From: an uncultured Aquimonas sp.
Lineage (GTDB): Bacteria; Pseudomonadota; Gammaproteobacteria; Xanthomonadales; Xanthomonadaceae
Assembly (NCBI GenBank): GCA_946481615.1
Contig: CAMLOR010000051.1
Span: forward strand, 1 to 18,085
Reading direction: 5' to 3'
Length of the DNA: 18,085 bases
Positions 1-7,626 of this stretch are shown here, in pieces (positions within the stretch are counted from its first letter, which is position 1; each line of letters starts with the position of its first letter). Below the pieces are notes generated by a model. The model searched no databases. It saw nothing but the letters and a program-made list of their open reading frames with translations, and was not told the DNA's origin. The translations under genes were made by a program, and so were the position numbers.

Positions 1-661
1 TCGGCGCCCATTGTTCGAGGCGGCCGGCGTGCATCACGCCGACGCGGTCGGCGAAAGCGAAGGCCTCGTCCTGGTCGTGCGTCACCAGCAGTGCGCCGAT
101 GCCCAGACGCTTGAGCAGCGCGCGCAACTCTCCGCGCAGCGTGGCACGCAGATGCGAATCGAGGCTCGAGAAAGGTTCGTCGAGCAGGAGCAGATCCGGG
201 CGCGGCGCCAGCGAGCGCGCCAGCGCCACGCGCTGCTGCTGGCCGCCGGAAAGTTCGTGCGGATAACGCGCCGCGAAATCCTGCAGGCCGAGCAATGCGA
301 GGGTTTCCCGCACGCGGGGCGCGCGTTCGCCACGCGGCAGGGCCTGCAGGCCGAAGGCGACGTTGTCGCCCACGTCCAGGTGCGGGAACAGCGCGAGGTC
401 CTGGAACACGAAGCCAAGTTCGCGGGATTCCGGCGGTAGTCCCGAAACGTCCCGCCCGCGAAGGGCAATGGCGCCGGTCTTCAGCGGCTGGAATCCCGCG
501 ATCGCGCGCAGCAGCGTGGTCTTGCCGCAGCCGCTGGGGCCGAGCAGGCAGCCCAGTTCGCCGGGCTGCAGCTCGAAGGAAACGCCGCGCACGATGGCGT
601 GCGCGGCGATGTCGCAACCGACCTCGTGCAGGGCGAGCAGCGGAGCCTGCGAGGCGGTCAA
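1..661 (-). CDS. ABC transporter ATP-binding protein (FbpC/PotA-like), 3' part beyond window
   Basis: ATPase subunit of an importer-type ABC transporter. The visible 220 residues contain the complete nucleotide-binding core: Walker A GPSGCGKT (41-48), Q-loop Gln87 in VFQD, ABC signature LSGGQQQR (137-144), Walker B LLLLDEP (157-163), D-loop SSLD and switch His195 in VTHDQDEA. The signature and the strong HDQDEA motif resemble the iron(III)/polyamine/molybdate group (FbpC, PotA, ModC); the substrate cannot be told without the C-terminal regulatory domain or the permease, both outside the window. No ATG fits. I place the start at a TTG four bases after the sodB stop, because it puts Walker A near residue 40 as in the family and an upstream extension would run into sodB. 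No clear ribosome binding site is seen, so translation may be coupled to sodB. The function class is certain; start and substrate are not. Confidence 0.88.
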   Translation of the reverse strand, partial: MTASQAPLLALHEVGCDIAAHAIVRGVSFELQPGELGCLLGPSGCGKTTLLRAIAGFQPLKTGAIALRGRDVSGLPPESRELGFVFQDLALFPHLDVGDNVAFGLQALPRGERAPRVRETLALLGLQDFAARYPHELSGGQQQRVALARSLAPRPDLLLLDEPFSSLDSHLRATLRGELRALLKRLGIGALLVTHDQDEAFAFADRVGVMHAGRLEQWAP

Positions 662-665
662 GGCA

Positions 666-1244
666 TCAGGCCATCTGGCTGGCGACGAAGTCCCAGTTCA
701 CCAGGTTCCAGAAGTGCTCGAGATACTTCGGGCGGGCGTTGCGGTAGTCGATGTAGTAGGCGTGTTCCCACACGTCGCAGGTCATCAGCGGCTTGTCGGC
801 CCCGGTGAGCGGCGTGGCGGCGTTCGAGGTGCTGGCGAGGCCCAGCGAACCGTCGGGACGCTGCACCAGCCAGCTCCAGCCCGAGCCGAAGGTGCCGATG
901 CAGGTCTTGGTGAACTCTTCCTTGAAGGCGGAGAAGGAACCGAAGGCCTTGTTGATGGCCTCGGCCAGCTTGCCAGTGGGTTCGCCGCCGCCGGCGGGCT
1001 TCATGCAATTCCAGTAGAAGGTGTGGTTCCACACCTGCGCCGCGTTGTTGAAGACGCCGCCCTGCGACTTCTTCACGATGGTCACGAGGTCGGCGTTCTC
1101 GAACTCGGTGCCCTTGATCAGGTTGTTGAGGTTGGTGACGTAGGCCTGGTGGTGCTTGCCGTAGTGGAAATCCAGGGTCTCGGCCGAGATGTGCGGCTCG
1201 AGCGCGTTGCGCTCGTAGGGCAGGGGAGGAAGTTCGATCGCCAT
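666..1244 (-). CDS. sodB: Superoxide dismutase, iron type
   Basis: Converts superoxide to oxygen and hydrogen peroxide in the cytoplasm. The 192-residue product has the normal length for bacterial Fe-SOD. Metal ligands are visible at His27 (DFHYGKHH), His74 (WNHTFYW), Asp157 and His161 ([10 protein letters not shown]). Gln70 in the [11 protein letters not shown] segment is the active-site glutamine position typical of iron rather than manganese enzymes, so the iron form is preferred. The ATG at 1244 starts [11 protein letters not shown], the usual N-terminus. A longer in-frame reading would run through the divergent glutaredoxin gene and is rejected. The ABC ATPase gene starts four bases after the stop, suggesting co-transcription. 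The gene is divergent from grxD with 63 bp between the start codons. No convincing Fur box was seen there. Confidence 0.96.
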   Translation of the reverse strand: MAIELPPLPYERNALEPHISAETLDFHYGKHHQAYVTNLNNLIKGTEFENADLVTIVKKSQGGVFNNAAQVWNHTFYWNCMKPAGGGEPTGKLAEAINKAFGSFSAFKEEFTKTCIGTFGSGWSWLVQRPDGSLGLASTSNAATPLTGADKPLMTCDVWEHAYYIDYRNARPKYLEHFWNLVNWDFVASQMA

Positions 1245-1271
1245 GGCTTCGCGTCTCGTGGCTAGGGGAAC

Positions 1272-1277
1272 TACAAT
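1272..1277 (+). promoter_or_regulatory. Possible -10 element for the grxD operon
   Basis: TACAAT matches the sigma-70 -10 consensus at five of six bases and lies 30 bases before the grxD start codon. It is followed by a good ribosome binding site (GGAG at 1297-1300, seven bases before the ATG). The -35 position falls in GC-rich sequence next to the sodB start codon and matches poorly (TTCGCG), so the assignment is tentative. Confidence 0.35.
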
Positions 1278-1307
1278 TCTGGCATAGCTGTTTGCCGGAG
1301 TTTCCCC

Positions 1308-1628
1308 ATGACCATCCAGGACCGCATCCAGGCGGAAGTCGAACGCGCTCCCATCGTGCTCTTCATGAAGGGCACGCCGCAGTTCCCGATGTGCGGTTTC
1401 TCCAGCCGTGTGGTGCAGGCGCTGAAGGCCTGCGGGGCCGAGTTCCACTCGGTCAACGTGCTGGAAGATCCCGAGGTGCGCGCCAACCTGCCGCGCTATT
1501 CGAACTGGCCGACGTTCCCCCAGCTCTTCATCCATGGCGAGTTGATCGGCGGCTGCGACATCACCGTCGAGCTGCACGAGAAGGGCGAACTCGCGCGCAT
1601 GGTGGCCGACGCCCAGAAGGCGGCCTGA
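1308..1628 (+). CDS. grxD: Monothiol glutaredoxin, Grx4 family
   Basis: Small iron-sulfur cluster carrier of the CGFS glutaredoxin class; the E. coli counterpart (GrxD/Grx4) binds a [2Fe-2S] cluster with glutathione and works in cluster delivery and iron homeostasis. The 106-residue product carries the CGFS site at 29-32, the upstream [14 protein letters not shown] segment, the cis-proline motif WPTFPQLF and the glutathione-binding GGCD motif. Length and motifs are those of a single-domain Grx4. It is the first gene of a three-gene plus-strand unit; its stop overlaps the next start by one base (TGATG). Sitting divergent from an iron superoxide dismutase fits a role in iron and redox handling, but no shared regulatory site could be identified. 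Confidence 0.96.
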   Translation: MTIQDRIQAEVERAPIVLFMKGTPQFPMCGFSSRVVQALKACGAEFHSVNVLEDPEVRANLPRYSNWPTFPQLFIHGELIGGCDITVELHEKGELARMVADAQKAA

Positions 1629-2377
1629 TGCCGCAGCTGCGCGAGCTGCAACCCGCCGCCGATGCGCTGGCCGGCCGCACCATCCTCGTGACCGGCGCCA
1701 ACGGCGCGCTCGGCGAGGCCGCGGTGCGCGCCTGCGCCGCGGCCGGCGCCACGGTGGTGCTGCTCGGGCGCCGCGTGCCCAAGCTCAACCGGCTCTACGA
1801 CTTGCTCCTGCAATCGGGCGCGAAGGAGCCGGCGATCTATCCGCTCGATCTGGAAGGCGCCACGCCCGACGACTACGCCGATCTGGCCGAGGCGCTGCAG
1901 CGCGACTGCGGTGGCCTCGACGGCGTGCTGCACTGCGCGGCCGAGTTCAAGGGCCTGGCCTCGATCGAGAACACCCCGGTCGAGGATCTGCTGCGGGCCT
2001 TGCAGGTGAACCTGGTGGCGCCGCTGCTGCTCACGCGCGCGTTGCTGCCGCTGCTGCGCCAGCGCAGCGATGCGGCCGTGGTGTTCGTGCTCGACGATCC
2101 CGAGCGCGCCGGCAAGGCGTTCTGGGGCGGCTACGGCATCGCCAAGCAGGGTTTGGTCGGGGTGCTCGCAGTCTTGCATCAAGAGACGGAGTGCTCGTCC
2201 GTACGGCTCCATGGCCTGCAGCCGGGGCCGATGCGTACGGCGCTGCGCGGCAAGGCCTGGTTCGCCGAGAACCCCGGCGAAGTGCCGGAAGCCGCCGAGT
2301 ACGCGCCGGCCTGCGTGCAGTTGCTCAGCGCCGCGGGCGCGCCGTATCGGGGTCGCATCCTCGGGGTCGCCCCATGA
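1628..2377 (+). CDS. SDR family oxidoreductase, YciK-like, catalytic Ser replaced by Asp
   Basis: Short-chain dehydrogenase/reductase, 249 residues, Rossmann fold. The NAD(P)-binding motif TGANGALG is at 22-29, followed by the basic residues GRR (47-49) often linked to NADP(H) preference. The catalytic Tyr169 and Lys173 are present (YGIAK), as is the structural Asn128 (QVNLVAP). The position 13 residues before the tyrosine, normally the catalytic serine (SSS in E. coli YciK), reads LDD here, so Asp156 replaces it. The NNAG motif is also altered (HCAAEF). Overall similarity is to YciK, whose substrate is unknown. The start is the ATG overlapping the grxD stop by one base; the stop overlaps the MarC start by four bases, so translation of all three genes is probably coupled. 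Enzymatic activity is uncertain. Confidence 0.85.
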   Translation: MPQLRELQPAADALAGRTILVTGANGALGEAAVRACAAAGATVVLLGRRVPKLNRLYDLLLQSGAKEPAIYPLDLEGATPDDYADLAEALQRDCGGLDGVLHCAAEFKGLASIENTPVEDLLRALQVNLVAPLLLTRALLPLLRQRSDAAVVFVLDDPERAGKAFWGGYGIAKQGLVGVLAVLHQETECSSVRLHGLQPGPMRTALRGKAWFAENPGEVPEAAEYAPACVQLLSAAGAPYRGRILGVAP

Positions 2378-2967
2378 CCATCGTCTCCGCCACCATCCTG
2401 CTGTTCCTGATCCTCGATCCGCTCGGCAACGTCCCGGTCTTCCTCAGCCTGCTCAAGCCGCTGGCGCCCGCCCGGCGCCGCGTCGTGCTCGTGCGCGAGC
2501 TGCTGATCGCCCTGGGCGTGCTGTTCGCGTTCCTGTGGGCCGGCAAGATCGTGCTCGACGCCATGCACATCCGGCAGGAGTCGGTGTCGATCGCCGGCGG
2601 CATCGTGCTGTTCCTGATCGGCCTGCGCATGATCTTCCCGCCGCCCGAAGGCCTGCTGGGGGAAATCCCCGAGGGCGAGCCCTTCATCGTGCCCATGGCC
2701 ATCCCGCTGGTGGCCGGCCCTTCGGGCATGGCGGCGGTGATCCTGATGGGAAGCCAGGAGCCCGACCGGCTGGCGGAATGGAGCCTGGCGCTGTTCCTGG
2801 CCTGGCTCGGCACGGCGGTGATCCTGTTTTCCGCCACCTATCTTTACAAAGTGCTCGGCACCCGTGTCTTGACCGCCGTGGAACGCTTGATGGGCATGTT
2901 GCTGGTCACGTTGTCGGTGCAGATGTTCCTCGACGGCGTCGCCGGCTACCTCGCGCCTGCGACGTGA
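2374..2967 (+). CDS. MarC-family integral membrane protein
   Basis: Inner membrane protein of 197 residues in the MarC/YchE/YhgN family. The N-terminal hydrophobic segment contains the family hallmark FLILDPLGNVPVFLSLL, and a second half carries FIVPMAIPLVAGPSGMAAVILM, a repeat-like match typical of these proteins. About six transmembrane segments can be read. No transport substrate is established for the family, and despite the name MarC it is not a proven multidrug resistance determinant. The ATG overlaps the stop of the upstream SDR gene (ATGA), so it is the last gene of the grxD unit. No terminator hairpin with a T-tract follows, so some read-through towards the TonB receptor gene is possible. 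Confidence 0.92.
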   Translation: MTIVSATILLFLILDPLGNVPVFLSLLKPLAPARRRVVLVRELLIALGVLFAFLWAGKIVLDAMHIRQESVSIAGGIVLFLIGLRMIFPPPEGLLGEIPEGEPFIVPMAIPLVAGPSGMAAVILMGSQEPDRLAEWSLALFLAWLGTAVILFSATYLYKVLGTRVLTAVERLMGMLLVTLSVQMFLDGVAGYLAPAT

Positions 2968-2979
2968 CGACCGGGTGAC

Positions 2980-3013
2980 GGGTTACAAATCTGTCACCGA
3001 CTGCTGTTAAACT
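2980..3013 (+). promoter_or_regulatory. Pho-box-like element and -10 upstream of the Oar-like receptor
   Basis: A perfect Pho-box half repeat CTGTCAC (2991-2997) is preceded, at the 11-base period of PhoB sites, by a degenerate half GGGTTAC (2980-2986) with an AT-rich spacer AAAT. Exactly ten bases further downstream lies TAAACT (3008-3013), a four-of-six match to a -10 box. This matches the usual layout in which a Pho box replaces the -35. The first half repeat is poor, so the assignment is a hypothesis. Confidence 0.35.
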
Positions 3014-3022
3014 GCGGTTAAC
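3006..3022. repeat. Short inverted repeat over the predicted -10
   Basis: GTTAA and TTAAC (3006-3010 and 3018-3022) form a five-base inverted repeat with a seven-base spacer, overlapping the predicted -10 box of the receptor gene. It could be an operator or chance. Confidence 0.3.
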
Positions 3023-3081
3023 GAGTCGACGCCAAGGGGCGCGGGCTTCGTATCCACCTGTCCGGGAAAGGGTTTTCATCA

Positions 3082-6000
3082 ATGAAAAAACAGCTCCGAG
3101 TCACGCGCCTTGCCGGCGCACTCGCCGTCCTGCTCGCCACCGCTCCGTCGGTCTACGCGCAGAACACGGCCGCCAACCTGGCCGGCCGCATCACCTCCGT
3201 CGACGGCGCTCCGCTGGCCGGCGCCCAGGTGACCATCGTCCACACCCCTTCGGGCACCACCAGCCGCGCCACCACCGATGCCGACGGCCGCTATTCCGCG
3301 CGCGGTCTGCGCGTCGGCGGTCCCTACACGGTGACGGTGCAGCGCGAAGGCTACACGGGCGAAGCCTCGGAAAACGTCTTCCTGCTGCTGGGTGAAACCT
3401 CCAGCGTCAACGTCGATCTCGATCCGGCCGCCACCACCGAACTCGAAGCGGTGGAAGTCGTCGCCGCCGCGGGCGTGAGCGTGTTCTCCGCCGAGAGCAT
3501 GGGCGCCGGCACCAGCGTTTCGCGCCAGGACATCGAGGCCCTGCCGTCGATCAACGGCAACATCCAGGACTACATGCGCCTCGACCCGCGCGTGGCCTTC
3601 ACCGATCGCGCCTCGGGCTCGATCTCGGCCGGCGGCCAGAACCCGCGCTTCAACAAGATCACCATCGACGGCGTCTCGGCCAGCGACACCTTCGGCCTGG
3701 AAGGCAACAACCTGCCGACCCAGCGCCAGCCGGCCTCGATGGAAACCATCGAAGCCATCGACATCAGCCTGTCGAATTACGACGTGATCTACTCCGGCGC
3801 GGCCGGCGCCAACGTCAACGCCGTCACCAAGTCGGGCACCAACGAGTTCCACGGCTCGGTCTACGGCTACATGCGCGACGGCGACTGGTTCGGCGAGCAT
3901 CCGCTCACCGAGGCCGAGTTCTCCGAGTTCACCAAGGAAGAAACCTACGGCGCCACGCTGGGCGGCCCGATCCTCAAGGATCGCCTGTTCTTCTTCGCCA
4001 ACTACGAGAAGTACACCCGCGGCAAGCCGGCTCCCGACCTCGCCAACACTCCGCTCGGCGCCGGCGGCGACTTCGATGCCGCCGACGTGGCCGAAGTCCA
4101 GCGCATCGCGCGCGACGTCTACGGCTTCGATGCCGGCGGCCTGACCGGCAACGGCGACACCGAGCTGGAAGAGAAGGCGGTCAAGTTCGACTGGAACATC
4201 AGCGAAGACCACCGCGCCAACTTCCGCTACAGCGATCTGGAACAGACGCGCGTGCGTCCGGAAGGCTCGACCGCCAGCGCGCTGGCCCTGAGCTCGAACT
4301 GGTACAACCACGTCAAGTCGGTGGAAAGCTACGTCGGCCAGGTCTTCAGCGACTGGAGCGACACCTTCTCGACCGAGTTCAAGGCCTCCTACCGCGACTA
4401 CTCGGCGATCCGCGTCACCCCGACCAACGCGCCGGCCATCCAGATCTACTTCGACGACGGCAACCCGAACAACCAGATCACCGCCGGCGACTTCATCCGC
4501 CTGGGCACCGAGCGCAGCTCGATGGGCAATGCGCTCACGACGGAAACCTGGAACTACTTCGCGGCCGGCACCTGGACGGTGGGCGACCACGACATCAAGT
4601 TCGGCGCCGAGTACAGCGACAACGAGATCTACAACTTCTTCCTGCAGGACGCCTGGGGCAACTACAGCTTCTACGGCCTGGACGCCTTCGAGAACGGCGA
4701 GTACTTCGACTACGACGTGAGCCTGGAAACCTCGCCCGGCTCGATCCCGGCGCAGTTCTCGGCCACCAACCTCGGCCTGTTCGTGCAGGACACCTGGTAC
4801 GCCACGGCGAACCTGACGCTGAACTTCGGCATCCGCGCCGACCGTCCCGAAACCGATCCGCAGCCGACTTTCAATAGCTGCTTCGCCCAGCCGCGCGTGC
4901 CCAACGGCACCGGCGGTTCGGACTGCCCGAACGGCGGCTTCGGTCTGGACAACAGCAATACGTATGACGGCGACTTCATCATCCAGCCGCGCTTCGGCTT
5001 CAACTACACCTTCGACTGGGAGCGTCCGACCCAGCTGCGCGGCGGCCTGGGCCTGTTCCAGGGCGATGCGCCGAACGTGTGGGTGAGCAACTCGTACCAG
5101 AGCACGGGCCTGAACTTCATCAGCTTCACCAACATCACCGACTTCGCCAACGTGCCGTTCACGCCGGACGGCCTGAACCCGTCGGTGCCGCCGGCCGGCA
5201 CGGCCGTGCGCAACGTCAACGTGATCGCCGAAGACTTCGAGCTGCCCTCGGTGTGGAAGGCCAACCTGGCGTTCGACCATGAGCTGCCCTGGTGGGGCGT
5301 GGTCGCCACCGCCGAAGTGCTGATGACGGAAGTCGAGAACGCACTGTTCTACAACACGCTCAACATCGGCCCGGGCTTCCTGGGTCCGGACGGCCGCGCG
5401 CTGTTCTGGAACCCGACGGCGCCGAACTTCCTGTCGACCTCGGCCAACCGCTTCGGCCGCAACTCGTACTTCGGCGACGTTTACCTGCTGGAGAACACCA
5501 ACAAGGGCAAGAGCCAGCAGCTCACGCTCATGCTGCAGAAGCCGTTCACGGCCGAAAGCGACTGGTCGTGGTCGGTGGGCTACACCTACACCAACGCCGA
5601 CGAAGTGGGCGCGCTCACGAGTTCCACGGCCGGTTCGGGCTTCGGCAGCCAGTACAACTTCAGCACCAACGAAGAGCTGGCCAACACCGCCCGTTACGAG
5701 ATCAAGGACCGCTTCACCGGTTCGCTGAACTGGCAGCATGCCTTCTTCGGCGACTACGCCACCAGCGTGGGCCTGTTCTACGAAGGCCGCAGCGGCCGTC
5801 CGTTCTCGTACATCTTCACCGGCGACGCGAACGGCGACAGCCGCACCTTCAACGACCTGTTCTACGTGCCCAACGGCCGTGGCGACGTGCTGTTCGGCAG
5901 CATCTCGAACTCGGGCGTGTTCACGCCGAACCAGGCCGCGGAAGATGCGTTCTTCAACTGGCTCAACGACCATCCGGAGCTGCCGCAGTACGCCGGCACC

Positions 6001-6351
6001 TACGCGCCGGAGAACGGCTTCCACGCCGGCTGGGTCAACACCTTCGACCTGCGCTTCAGCCAGGAACTGCCGGGCTTCTTCAAGGAGCACCGCTCGGAGG
6101 TGTGGCTCGACATCCAGAACGTCGGCAACCTGATCAACGACGACTGGGGCCACATCCTCGACTACGGCTTCAACGCCAACGAGTCGGTGGCGACGCTGGT
6201 GGGCATCCACGACGGCCGCTACGTGTACAACTACCGCACGGGCACGCAGTTCGGCCAGCCGACCGCGGTCGGCGTGCCGACCGACGCCGATGGCCAGACC
6301 AACGGCATCTCGCAGTGGTCGCTGCAGGTGGGCTTCCGCTACAAGTTCTAA
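3082..6351 (+). CDS. Oar-like TonB-dependent receptor with N-terminal carboxypeptidase-regulatory-like domain
   Basis: Outer membrane TonB-gated transporter of 1089 residues. It has a signal peptide (MKKQLR then a hydrophobic stretch, cleavage after VYA at 26), a beta-sandwich carboxypeptidase regulatory-like domain at about 30-115 (NLAGRI, PLAGAQVTI, DADGRYSARGL), a candidate TonB box around 121-127 (LEAVEVV), a plug at about 140-255 ending in ANVNAVTKSGTNEFHGS, and a long barrel ending in the aromatic C-terminus FRYKF. The layout is that of Oar proteins. Myxococcus Oar is linked to protease secretion; in other bacteria the ligand is mostly unknown, and none can be named here. The start follows AAAGGG nine bases upstream. 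The gene stands alone between a predicted promoter and a strong terminator. Codons are mostly C/G-ending, as expected for an abundant protein in this genome. Confidence 0.93.
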   Translation: MKKQLRVTRLAGALAVLLATAPSVYAQNTAANLAGRITSVDGAPLAGAQVTIVHTPSGTTSRATTDADGRYSARGLRVGGPYTVTVQREGYTGEASENVFLLLGETSSVNVDLDPAATTELEAVEVVAAAGVSVFSAESMGAGTSVSRQDIEALPSINGNIQDYMRLDPRVAFTDRASGSISAGGQNPRFNKITIDGVSASDTFGLEGNNLPTQRQPASMETIEAIDISLSNYDVIYSGAAGANVNAVTKSGTNEFHGSVYGYMRDGDWFGEHPLTEAEFSEFTKEETYGATLGGPILKDRLFFFANYEKYTRGKPAPDLANTPLGAGGDFDAADVAEVQRIARDVYGFDAGGLTGNGDTELEEKAVKFDWNISEDHRANFRYSDLEQTRVRPEGSTASALALSSNWYNHVKSVESYVGQVFSDWSDTFSTEFKASYRDYSAIRVTPTNAPAIQIYFDDGNPNNQITAGDFIRLGTERSSMGNALTTETWNYFAAGTWTVGDHDIKFGAEYSDNEIYNFFLQDAWGNYSFYGLDAFENGEYFDYDVSLETSPGSIPAQFSATNLGLFVQDTWYATANLTLNFGIRADRPETDPQPTFNSCFAQPRVPNGTGGSDCPNGGFGLDNSNTYDGDFIIQPRFGFNYTFDWERPTQLRGGLGLFQGDAPNVWVSNSYQSTGLNFISFTNITDFANVPFTPDGLNPSVPPAGTAVRNVNVIAEDFELPSVWKANLAFDHELPWWGVVATAEVLMTEVENALFYNTLNIGPGFLGPDGRALFWNPTAPNFLSTSANRFGRNSYFGDVYLLENTNKGKSQQLTLMLQKPFTAESDWSWSVGYTYTNADEVGALTSSTAGSGFGSQYNFSTNEELANTARYEIKDRFTGSLNWQHAFFGDYATSVGLFYEGRSGRPFSYIFTGDANGDSRTFNDLFYVPNGRGDVLFGSISNSGVFTPNQAAEDAFFNWLNDHPELPQYAGTYAPENGFHAGWVNTFDLRFSQELPGFFKEHRSEVWLDIQNVGNLINDDWGHILDYGFNANESVATLVGIHDGRYVYNYRTGTQFGQPTAVGVPTDADGQTNGISQWSLQVGFRYKF

Positions 6352-6373
6352 GCTTCACCGCAACGCGTACAGG

Positions 6374-6402
6374 AAAACGGCCGGAGCGATCCGGCCGTTT
6401 TT
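6374..6402 (+). terminator. Rho-independent terminator after the Oar-like receptor
   Basis: A 12-base-pair perfect stem (arms 6374-6385 and 6390-6401, core CGGCCGGA / TCCGGCCG) encloses a GCGA tetraloop, and the 3' side runs into a five-T tract (6398-6402). It lies 22 bases after the receptor stop codon. This is the clearest terminator in the window and separates the receptor from the downstream genes. Confidence 0.95.
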
Positions 6403-6564
6403 CGTTGCGGGCGGCGCGTTGCCGCGTGCGCGCGCGAGCGCGCGTACGTTCCCGTGGTGCCGCAGGTCGCGGTATCGAGGGAGCATGGAATGCGCGCGCG
6501 TCTTGACCCCGCCCCGTCGTGGCGGCAGGCTTCGGCAAAAGCAGGGAAGAACAACCGCCGCGAG

Positions 6565-7584
6565 ATGATCAACCTCAGCGTCTTCCGCCATTTCGTCCCC
6601 ACGCACTCGCTCTCGCCGGCCGACCGCGCCGAACTGGCGCGCCACAGCTATCTCGCGGGCTACCAGCCGGGGCAGGTGCTGTTCCATCGCGGCGACAGCG
6701 CGAAGACGGTGGCGTATCTGGTTTCGGGCGAAGTGGAACTGGTGAGCGAACTGGGTTCGCGACTGGTCGCCGGCGACACCGAGGAATCGCGCTACGCGCT
6801 GTCCTCGGGCGAGAAGCGCGCGGTCACCGCGACTTGCACGCGGCCGGCGCAGGTGCTTTTCATCGATCGCGTGCGGCTCGACCTGATGCTGACCTGGGCC
6901 CAGACCGGTGCCGTCGACGTGCGCGACGTCGACGAGGGCGAAGCGCAGGACTGGATGAGCGCCATGCTGCGCAACGCCGCCTTCCACCGCATCCCGCCGG
7001 CCAACATCGCGCAGATCATCGCCAGCGTGGAGCAGGTGGAATTCGCCCCGGGCGAAGACATCATCCGCCAGGGCGAGGCCGGCGATTACTACTACGTGGT
7101 CACCGACGGCCTGTGCCAGGTGTTGCTGAAGGATCCCGACGGCAACGAGCGCGAGCTCGACCGCATCGGCCAGGGCCAGGGCTTCGGCGAGGAGGCCCTG
7201 GTCTCGGGCGACCCGCGCAACGCCACCGTGCGCGCCCTCACGCGCGCCTCGCTGGTGCGCCTGGCGGCGCAGGATTTCGCCCGCCTGCTGCGCGATCCGC
7301 TCATGCACCGCGCCAACCTCGATGCCATGCCGCAGGGCGCCATCCTGGTCGACGTGCGCCTGCCCGAGGAGTTCGCCCGCGGCCACCTCGCCGGTGCGGT
7401 GAGCCTGCCGCTGCGCCGCCTGCGGAGCGAAGTGCGCAGCATGGACGCCTCGCGTCCCCTGATCGTCTATTGCGACACGGGGCGCCGCAGCGCCTCGGCC
7501 ACCTTCCTGCTCACCGAGCGCGGCTTCGACGCCCGCTGGGTGGAGAAGGGAGTGCCCGAGGCCAGGCTCACATCTGTGTCATAG
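6565..7584 (+). CDS. Double cyclic-nucleotide-binding and rhodanese fusion protein
   Basis: Soluble 339-residue protein with three domains. The first cyclic-nucleotide-binding domain (about 8-110) is degenerate and lacks a recognisable phosphate-binding cassette. The second (about 135-245) keeps the cassette: FGEEAL (207-212) followed by PRNATVRA (217-224), with Glu209 and Arg218 nine residues apart as in ligand-binding CRP/PKA-type domains. The C-terminal rhodanese domain (about 255-335) has the loop CDTGRRSA with catalytic Cys303. There is no DNA-binding helix-turn-helix and no membrane segment. A cyclic nucleotide may gate sulfur transfer or persulfide handling; this is inference. Start choice is open: an upstream in-frame ATG at 6490 has a better ribosome binding site (GAGGGAG seven bases before), adding 25 poorly structured residues. 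I prefer 6565 because the fold begins there. Confidence 0.85.
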   Translation: MINLSVFRHFVPTHSLSPADRAELARHSYLAGYQPGQVLFHRGDSAKTVAYLVSGEVELVSELGSRLVAGDTEESRYALSSGEKRAVTATCTRPAQVLFIDRVRLDLMLTWAQTGAVDVRDVDEGEAQDWMSAMLRNAAFHRIPPANIAQIIASVEQVEFAPGEDIIRQGEAGDYYYVVTDGLCQVLLKDPDGNERELDRIGQGQGFGEEALVSGDPRNATVRALTRASLVRLAAQDFARLLRDPLMHRANLDAMPQGAILVDVRLPEEFARGHLAGAVSLPLRRLRSEVRSMDASRPLIVYCDTGRRSASATFLLTERGFDARWVEKGVPEARLTSVS

Positions 7585-7587
7585 TTG

Positions 7588-7606
7588 TCGGTCCAGAATC
7601 GACCGA
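7588..7606. repeat. Small inverted repeat between the rhodanese fusion and ppnN
   Basis: TCGGTC (7588-7593) and GACCGA (7601-7606) form a six-base inverted repeat with a seven-base spacer. It overlaps a possible weak promoter for ppnN (TTGTCG at 7585-7590, 16 bases, TAGAAA at 7607-7612). It could be an operator, a weak hairpin, or chance. Confidence 0.3.
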
Positions 7607-7626
7607 TAGAAAGAAGCAGACCCGAA

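Noticed and set aside
666..1577. N-terminally extended superoxide dismutase reading of 303 residues
   Set aside because: The extension runs antisense through grxD and lacks similarity to SOD; the ATG at 1244 gives the standard 192-residue enzyme.
2974..2998. GGTGAC/GTCACC inverted repeat as a terminator for the MarC gene
   Set aside because: Six-base arms with a 13-base loop and no T-tract make a poor terminator; the right arm is better explained as part of a Pho-box-like element.
3079..6210. A 1043-codon open frame antisense to the Oar-like receptor
   Set aside because: It is a shadow of GC-rich codon usage; the predicted protein is low-complexity, rich in Val, Arg, Gly and Ala, and shows no family motif, while the sense strand encodes a clear receptor.
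6425..6448. Alternating CG tract after the receptor terminator, possibly Z-DNA or a hairpin
   Set aside because: The inverted repeat leaves a two-base loop, too tight for a normal hairpin, and alternating CG runs are expected by chance at this GC content.
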